Source: Competibacteraceae bacterium UBA2792 | GTDB taxonomy: Bacteria; Pseudomonadota; Gammaproteobacteria; Competibacterales; Competibacteraceae | Length of the DNA: 11,073 nucleotides | Direction of reading: 5' to 3' | Assembly: GCA_002352125.1 (NCBI GenBank) | Contig: DEHU01000008.1 | Span: 2,046-13,118, forward strand | In this document: one piece after another, positions 7,302-11,073 of the stretch | How positions within the stretch are numbered: position 1 is the stretch's first letter | Layout: each line of letters opens with the position of its first letter | Program-made: the position numbers and the translations under genes | Notes under the pieces: generated by a model | Databases searched by the model: none | Seen by the model: the letters and a program-made list of their open reading frames with translations, nothing else | What the model was told of the DNA's origin: nothing

Positions 7302-8000
7302 CTACTTCACTTGCCGGTCAAACCAGGCCGGCAATTCGTCGAGATGGCTGACCACCGCATCCGGCTCGACATCCCAGGGATCGAATACGGCATCCGGCTG
7401 GCGCTTGACCCAGGCGGCTCGCAAACCAGCGGCCTTGGCACCGATCACGTCCCAAGCATTGCTGGACACCAACCAAGTTTCGGCCGGCGCACGACCGGTT
7501 CGCCGGGCTAGATAAGCATAAACCTCGGGATCCGGTTTGAAGGTGCGCAGATCGTCTACGCTGACCACGTCTTCCAGATGCGGCAGCACTCGGACGTTAG
7601 CCAGCAACGCACGGATGCTGGCTTCCACGCCGTTCGAGAATGCCACCAGCCGATGGCCCTGGGCTTTGAGCGCCGCCAGACCGGCAACGACTTCCGGAAA
7701 TACCGGCAGGTAAAGATAAGCCTCCAGCAACCGGCCTTGATCGGACTCCGGTAATTCGCAGCGCAGAGCCCGCTGGGTGTAGCGCAGAGCCTGCCGGGTA
7801 CACACGTCGAAATCGGCGTACCGTCGCATCAGGCCGCGTCGGAACGAATATTCCAGTTGTTTGGTCCGCCACAGGCTGGCGAACTGGACAGCCTGCTCGC
7901 CGACCAGCGCCTGCAACGGTTCGACCAGCGCCAGCGGATCTACCAACGTACCGTAAATATCGAATCCTAAAGCATAAGTCTTCTCTACACTCGACTCCAT
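7302..8000 (-). CDS. (S)-2-haloacid dehalogenase, type II (HAD superfamily)
   Basis: Cytoplasmic hydrolase that converts L-2-haloacids to D-2-hydroxyacids through an aspartyl ester. The 232-residue chain starts its HAD fold with FDIYGTLVD (13-21). Every active-site residue I know from the Pseudomonas sp. YL enzyme is present at a constant +4 offset: Asp14, Thr18, Arg45, Ser122, Lys155, Tyr161, Ser179, Asn181 and Asp184. The context motifs also match: KQLEYSFRRGLMRRYADF (47-64), FSNG (121-124), FKPDPEVY (154-161) and VSSNAWD (178-184). GAGG lies about seven bases before the ATG. The gene follows the DUF423 gene by 25 bp, so they are probably co-transcribed. Dehalogenase chemistry is well supported; the natural substrate is not, since many environmental bacteria carry such genes without known haloacid use. 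Confidence 0.92.
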   Translation of the reverse strand: MESSVEKTYALGFDIYGTLVDPLALVEPLQALVGEQAVQFASLWRTKQLEYSFRRGLMRRYADFDVCTRQALRYTQRALRCELPESDQGRLLEAYLYLPVFPEVVAGLAALKAQGHRLVAFSNGVEASIRALLANVRVLPHLEDVVSVDDLRTFKPDPEVYAYLARRTGRAPAETWLVSSNAWDVIGAKAAGLRAAWVKRQPDAVFDPWDVEPDAVVSHLDELPAWFDRQVK

Positions 8001-8025
8001 ACAATCCTCGCTTCGAACCCACCGC

Positions 8026-8409
8026 CTATTTCGTCCGCATGACCGCAGCCGCTAGCAACAACCAAGCCACCAGGAAGGCCGTGCCACCGATGGGGGTAAT
8101 GGCGCCCAGCCAGCGGATTCCGCTCAGGCTGAGCGCATACAGGCTGCCCGAGAACAACACTAGACCGGCGGCCATCAGCACACCCGCCCAGTGCAAAAAC
8201 GCCGTCGCCGGCAAATGCAGCGCCACCAGGCCAATCGCGATCAAGCCGAGAGCATGATAAATATGATAGTGCACAGCAGTTTCATAAACGGCCATGAGAT
8301 CGGGTGTCAGCGTCTTTTTCAGGGCATGAGCGCCAAACGCTCCCATCGCCACCGCCAACAACATTCCGATGCTGCCCAACACCAACCACGCTTTCGCCGA
8401 CAACGGCAC
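8026..8409 (-). CDS. DUF423 (YgdD-type) small inner-membrane protein
   Basis: Small integral membrane protein of the DUF423 family, function unknown. The chain is about 127 residues with four hydrophobic segments. Family-typical stretches are GAFGAHALKK near the N-terminus, YETAVHYHIYHALGL in the middle, LFSGSLYALSLSGIRWLG and ITPIGGTAFLVAW towards the C-terminus. I chose the GTG at 8409, because GGAG lies nine bases upstream. A TTG at 8424 would add five residues but has no ribosome site and would include that GGAG in its own coding sequence. It lies between thrH and the dehalogenase gene on the same strand, 25 bp before the latter. Nothing in the sequence ties its role to either neighbour. 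Confidence 0.88.
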   Translation of the reverse strand: MPLSAKAWLVLGSIGMLLAVAMGAFGAHALKKTLTPDLMAVYETAVHYHIYHALGLIAIGLVALHLPATAFLHWAGVLMAAGLVLFSGSLYALSLSGIRWLGAITPIGGTAFLVAWLLLAAAVMRTK

Positions 8410-8458
8410 GATAGTTTTCTCCAAAGTCGTTCGAGCTCGTCACGCATCCCCCCGATTT

Positions 8459-8490
8459 GCCTCGCCGAACCGTTCGGGGAGTTTCGAGGC
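8459..8490 (-). terminator. Two-tier hairpin after thrH, possible attenuating stem
   Basis: An outer stem (GCCTCG with CGAGGC) encloses an inner stem (CCGAA with TTCGG around a CCG loop). It sits 45 bp past the thrH stop, in the 126-bp gap before the DUF423 gene. No U-tract follows on the minus strand, so it may be a processing or stabilising structure rather than an intrinsic terminator. Confidence 0.35.
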
Positions 8491-8535
8491 GAACCGGCGG
8501 CGGACGAGTTGCCGCGAGGTCGCGCGCAGACGAAT

Positions 8536-9144
8536 TTACATCTGGCGCACGCTGGCCTTGCGAAACTCCTCGCGCATCTCCTGGAAGGTCCGGGCTACCG
8601 GGAATTGCGGGAATTCGTCGATCACGTTTTGCGGTGGCCGGAACAAAATGCCCGCCTCGGCTTCGGCCAGCATGGCGGTATCGTTGTAAGAATCGCCGGC
8701 GGCGATCACTCGAAAGTTAAGCTCGTGAAACGCGCGTACCGCTTGGCGTTTGGAATCGGCTTGCCGCAGGACATAGTTCACGACCCGGTCTTCCACGACC
8801 TCCAGACGGTGACAAAACAAGGCTGGCCAACCGAGTTGTCTCATCAGCGGCATAGCGAACTCGTAATAGGTATCCGAGAGGATGACGACCTGGAACCGCT
8901 CGCGCAACCAGTCCAGAAACTCGCTCGCCCCTTCCAAGGGTCCCATACCGGCGATCACCCGCTGAATGTCCGGCAACGTTAGACCGTGTTGGTCGAGCAA
9001 ATCGAGCCGCCGTCGCATCAACTGATCGTAATCGGGAATATCGCGAGTAGTCAGCCGCAGCGCCTCGATACCGGTGCGTTCGGCGACGTTGATCCAGATT
9101 TCTGGAACCAGGACCCCTTCCAGGTCCAGGCAAGCGAGTTCCAT
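8536..9144 (-). CDS. thrH: ThrH, phosphoserine phosphatase / homoserine phosphotransferase
   Basis: Cytoplasmic HAD-superfamily enzyme. The Pseudomonas aeruginosa homologue removes phosphate from phosphoserine and can pass it to homoserine, linking serine and threonine metabolism. The 202-residue chain opens with [17 protein letters not shown], nearly the Pseudomonas N-terminus. Asp7 is the nucleophile and Glu9 replaces the usual second Asp, as in that subfamily. Other matches are [12 protein letters not shown] (32-43), [13 protein letters not shown] (84-96, Ser90 and Asp91), a Lys at 132, and [15 protein letters not shown] (145-159, Asp151 and Asp155). The start is the ATG at 9144 with AGGGGG five bases upstream. 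An upstream start at 9189 would add 15 residues with no family support and overlap a small ORF in another frame. Lengths agree with the family (about 205). Confidence 0.93.
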   Translation of the reverse strand: MELACLDLEGVLVPEIWINVAERTGIEALRLTTRDIPDYDQLMRRRLDLLDQHGLTLPDIQRVIAGMGPLEGASEFLDWLRERFQVVILSDTYYEFAMPLMRQLGWPALFCHRLEVVEDRVVNYVLRQADSKRQAVRAFHELNFRVIAAGDSYNDTAMLAEAEAGILFRPPQNVIDEFPQFPVARTFQEMREEFRKASVRQM

Positions 9145-9158
9145 GAGAGCCCCCTGTT

Positions 9159-9266
9159 TTAGTTGCCTGCCATGCGGACGTGGTGGCAAGCATCGGTGTA
9201 GTCGCTGACGGTCATAAATAGCGACAACGCTAACCCGTTTTCCGCCACGACCGCAATAGTTGACAT
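9159..9266 (-). CDS. Possible 35-residue small ORF just upstream of thrH
   Basis: Unrecognised small protein or leader peptide. It begins [10 protein letters not shown], has a hydrophobic stretch (residues 4-18, [13 protein letters not shown] region) and ends in HHVRMAGN before TAA. GGAG lies six bases before the ATG, one of the better ribosome sites in the window. The stop is 14 bp before the thrH ATG, so translation could be coupled to thrH. It lies downstream of a strong terminator on the same strand, so it would be the first ORF of its own transcript. There is no run of Thr, Ser or other regulatory codons of a classical attenuator leader. It is short enough to have arisen by chance, and I have no homologue in mind. 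Confidence 0.45.
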   Translation of the reverse strand: MSTIAVVAENGLALSLFMTVSDYTDACHHVRMAGN

Positions 9267-9272
9267 GTCGCT

Positions 9273-9307
9273 CTCCAAGCTCAGCTACTCGTGCGATTTC
9301 GCGGTCT
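9273..9307 (-). promoter_or_regulatory. Weak sigma70-like promoter candidate for the small ORF and thrH
   Basis: On the minus strand TTGAGA (five of six to the -35 consensus) is followed after 17 bases by TAGCTG, a poor -10 box. It is placed between the terminator at 9312-9345 and the start codon at 9266, where a promoter for this gene group would have to be if the upstream terminator is efficient. The -10 match is weak. Confidence 0.2.
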
Positions 9308-9311
9308 CAAC

Positions 9312-9345
9312 AAAAAACCCATCCAGTCATTCCGGCCGGACGGGT
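9312..9345 (-). terminator. Rho-independent terminator
   Basis: On the minus strand ACCCGTCC pairs with GGATGGGT (eight pairs, one G-U) around a 13-base loop, directly followed by a run of T. This is the most convincing intrinsic terminator in the window. It lies 20 bp after the TAA of an orphan minus-strand reading frame and upstream of the small ORF and thrH. It either ends a transcript coming from 9365-9600 or acts as an attenuator in a long thrH leader. Confidence 0.7.
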
Positions 9346-9427
9346 CAAAAATCCTGCGCGTGACTTACTTCAAGGCCGGTAGGGCGCCATCTTTGGCATC
9401 AATGTAACCGATAGTGGCTTTCTTCTT

Positions 9428-9446
9428 GTTATTCCGAGTTATTCCG
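9428..9446. repeat. Nine-base direct repeat with 10-bp period
   Basis: GTTATTCCG occurs twice, one base apart, so the copies are one helical turn apart. It could be a tandem duplication that broke a reading frame or a paired binding site for a response regulator. Confidence 0.5.
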
Positions 9447-9565
9447 CTTGGCGTCTATCTCGCTCAGAACCGCTGCTCGGTGATCGCCCCATCGCTCTCG
9501 GATGCGCCATTCTGGCCTTGCTCGCCCGGATCCTGATTTCCTCCTCTCGCTAAAATTTCTCCTAT

Positions 9566-9586
9566 CACTTAGCGAATGCTTAAGTG
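9566..9586. repeat. Inverted repeat in the pilB upstream interval
   Basis: CACTTAGC and GCTTAAGTG pair with one bulged base around a GAAT loop. No U-tract follows on either strand. An operator or a transcript-end stem is possible. Confidence 0.35.
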
Positions 9587-9901
9587 GGAATAGTAGCACG
9601 AAAGATGCAACTTTTTCGGAAAATACCAGACGAAATCCTGCATCACTTGGAATAAGGTTCTCGGCGATCCGATCTCTCTAAAAACTCGGAATTACGATGG
9701 TGGCGACTTCGATTTCGTGGCTCAAGGCGAAAAGAGTGGCCCTTTTATGCATCCATATTTATACTATCGTAAAATATTAATTTCACGAGATATGCTGTTT
9801 TGCGCCTCTTTCCAAGGTCACCTGCATGGTCTAAAGTTTCGACATCGGGCGAATGAAAGAGCGATATTTCGAAACCGTCAGGAATTACCGCGCTACAAAA
9901 C
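9587..9901 (+). promoter_or_regulatory. AT-rich upstream region of pilB, 315 bp without a convincing gene
   Basis: Base composition drops towards AT, most clearly at 9741-9790. TATACT (9760-9765) and TAAAAT (9771-9776) resemble -10 boxes, but no good -35 hexamer sits 17 bases upstream of either. TGGCCC followed by TGCA (9737-9751) recalls a sigma54 site, but the GG-GC spacing is one base short. GATGCA (9604) and TGCATC (9639, 9748) recur as a short motif. A 77-codon frame from a GTG at 9717 overlaps the pilB start, has no ribosome site and is not supported. No Shine-Dalgarno site is placed properly before the pilB ATG; the nearest AGGA is about 18 bases away. Confidence 0.35.
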
Positions 9902-11073
9902 ATGGCCACCAATCCCAGCAATGTCGTCTCGCAACCCGGCGTTCAACTGATCGGGCTAGCGAGACAACTCGTGCAAAACCACCTGATCGACGAGACCGCC
10001 GCGCTCAAGGCACTCGAACAGTCGCGCAAAGAAAACGCCCCTTTCGTCGCTTATTTGGTCGAAAACAAGCTGGCTCGCGACAAGGATATTGCCCGTATCG
10101 CCGCGCGCAGTTTCAATCTTCCGCTGTTCGACATCGAAACCCTGGACATCGACTCGACCGTCGTTCGTCTGGTCGACGAAAAGTTGCTCCGCCGACATCA
10201 CGCCCTCCCCCTGCACAAACGAGGCCGGCGGTTATTCGTAGGTGTAAGCGATCCCACCAACCAACGGGTGCTGGAAGACATCAAGTTCCAAACCCGGCTC
10301 GATATCGAACCGATCGTCGTTAGCGAACTCCAGTTGATCAAGGCGCTCGATGGTGCCATCGATGCGCAGGCACCGGGCATGATCGACAACGACATCGGCG
10401 ATCTCGACTTCGGCGGCGAGACCGATGCAGCGGCGAAAGTCGAAACCTTGACCCAATCGGACGCCGACGATGCGCCGGTAGTAAGGTTCATTAACCAAGT
10501 CATTTTGCAAGCCATCAACCGTGGGGCTTCCGACATCCACTTCGAGCCCTACGAAAAGATTTACCGGGTACGTTTCCGCCAGGACGGCATTCTGGACGAA
10601 ATCTACAAGCCACCGGTCACGATGGCGCCTCGCCTGGCCGCCCGCCTCAAGATCATGGCGCAACTCGACATCGCCGAGCGCCGTGTGCCCCAAGATGGAC
10701 GCATCAAACTTTATCTGACCAAGCAACGCGCCATCGATTTTCGGATGAACACCCTGCCGACGCTGTGGGGTGAAAAAGTGGTCATGCGCTTGCTCGACCC
10801 CTCCAGCGCCCAGATGGGCATCGAAGCTCTGGGTTACGAAGAACACCAGAAAGAACTCTTCGTCAAAGCCATTCACAAACCGCAGGGCATGGTGTTGGTC
10901 ACCGGCCCAACCGGCAGCGGTAAAACGGTATCGCTGTACACTGCGCTCAACATCCTGAACACCGCTGCCGTCAATATCTCCACCGCCGAGGATCCGGTGG
11001 AAATCAACTTGCCTGGCATCAATCAAGTCAACGTTAACCCCAAGGTTGGCATGACCTTCGCCAACGCCTTGCG
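9902..11073 (+). CDS. pilB: PilB-type type IV pilus assembly ATPase (partial, C-terminus off the right edge)
   Basis: Cytoplasmic hexameric ATPase that powers extension of type IV pili. The visible 390 residues begin MATNPSNVVSQPG. They continue with an N-terminal GspE/MshE-type domain (about 10-160), including SRKENAPFVAYLVENKLA and the stretch VGVSDPTNQ. The ATPase part starts around residue 195 with APVVRFINQVILQAI and GASDIHFEPYEKIYRVRFRQDG. Walker A is GPTGSGKT (335-342), and the Asp-box region STAEDPVE lies at 360-367. A full PilB is about 565-575 residues, so the Walker B, His box and the C-terminal tetracysteine zinc site are beyond the edge. The ATG is the first start after an in-frame TGA about 17 codons upstream, so this start is fixed even though the ribosome site is poor. 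pilC and pilD would be expected next. GspE of type II secretion is the main alternative; motif spacing favours PilB. Confidence 0.92.
   Translation, partial: MATNPSNVVSQPGVQLIGLARQLVQNHLIDETAALKALEQSRKENAPFVAYLVENKLARDKDIARIAARSFNLPLFDIETLDIDSTVVRLVDEKLLRRHHALPLHKRGRRLFVGVSDPTNQRVLEDIKFQTRLDIEPIVVSELQLIKALDGAIDAQAPGMIDNDIGDLDFGGETDAAAKVETLTQSDADDAPVVRFINQVILQAINRGASDIHFEPYEKIYRVRFRQDGILDEIYKPPVTMAPRLAARLKIMAQLDIAERRVPQDGRIKLYLTKQRAIDFRMNTLPTLWGEKVVMRLLDPSSAQMGIEALGYEEHQKELFVKAIHKPQGMVLVTGPTGSGKTVSLYTALNILNTAAVNISTAEDPVEINLPGINQVNVNPKVGMTFANAL

Larger units (their letters stand above)
9365..9600 (-). pseudogene. Possible remnant of a short minus-strand gene
   Basis: A reading frame ends with ATIGYIDAKDGALPALK and TAA at 9365-9367, right before the terminator, which argues that a real gene once ended here. 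The frame cannot be traced to a start: going upstream it meets TAG and TGA within about 30 codons and has no ATG, GTG or TTG before them. Another frame, open from a GTG at 9599 to SEIDAKRNN, would join it smoothly if one unit of a 10-bp repeat (9428-9447) were removed. An AGGAGG at about 9540-9545 has no start codon at the proper distance. I recognise no family. A plus-strand frame through the same bases also lacks stops, so the coding strand is not certain. Confidence 0.25.

Noticed and set aside
9145..9189. thrH start at 9189 (15 extra residues)
   Set aside because: The family N-terminus begins exactly at the ATG at 9144, which has AGGGGG upstream.
9365..9600. Reading the two in-frame stops of the orphan frame as recoded codons
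   Set aside because: No start codon, no recoding signal and no family match; decay or non-coding sequence is simpler.
9737..9751. Sigma54-like TGGCCC...TGCA before pilB
   Set aside because: The GG to GC spacing is one base shorter than the normal ten, and the -24 and -12 elements are incomplete.
9717..9950. 77-codon plus-strand frame upstream of pilB
   Set aside because: GTG start without a ribosome site, overlaps the pilB start in another frame, and its tail is pilB shadow sequence.
1..11073. CRISPR arrays, tRNA or rRNA genes, insertion sequences, phage attachment sites
   Set aside because: No regularly spaced repeats, no tRNA-like cloverleaf recognised by eye, no transposase or integrase motifs on either strand.

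Overview
The window reads as chromosomal DNA of a GC-rich, Gram-negative proteobacterium, most likely a gammaproteobacterium. The best pointers are a Pseudomonas-type ThrH, a YgdD-type DUF423 protein, a PilB-type pilus ATPase and a K+-dependent membrane pyrophosphatase. A Competibacter-like relative would fit, but I cannot prove the genus from sequence alone. There are no rRNA or tRNA genes, no CRISPR array and no recognisable insertion sequence. Gene density is high except for about 630 bp before the pilus gene.

Region 1 (1-5004, all minus strand, read right to left): a two-CBS-domain protein, a Tat-exported DUF362 protein, a membrane polyferredoxin that looks like NapH fused to NapG, then LarC and LarE. 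LarC and LarE make the nickel-pincer nucleotide (NPN) cofactor, and LarE runs off the left edge. The last three genes are tightly spaced (18-33 bp, then a 4-bp stop/start overlap); the first two gaps are 58 and 104 bp. This is the least ordinary part of the window: NPN cofactor genes at the end of a cluster for membrane iron-sulfur electron transfer.

Region 2 (5005-7301): a 180-bp divergent intergenic region with two GC-rich hairpins, then hppA on the plus strand. The pump carries the Ala signature of K+-dependent enzymes.

Region 3 (7302-9266, minus strand, read right to left): a possible 35-codon ORF, thrH, a DUF423 membrane protein and an L-2-haloacid dehalogenase with a complete active site. 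A rho-independent terminator at 9312-9345 sits just upstream and insulates this group.

Region 4 (about 9267-9901): a mostly non-coding interval. It holds the terminator, an orphan C-terminal reading frame ending directly before it, a 10-bp-period direct repeat and AT-rich sequence in front of pilB.

Region 5 (9902-11073, plus strand): the first 390 codons of a PilB/GspE-type ATPase, cut by the right edge.

I see one candidate system (region 1), for which the physical linkage is visible but the functional link is inference. The other genes are ordinary housekeeping or accessory genes.
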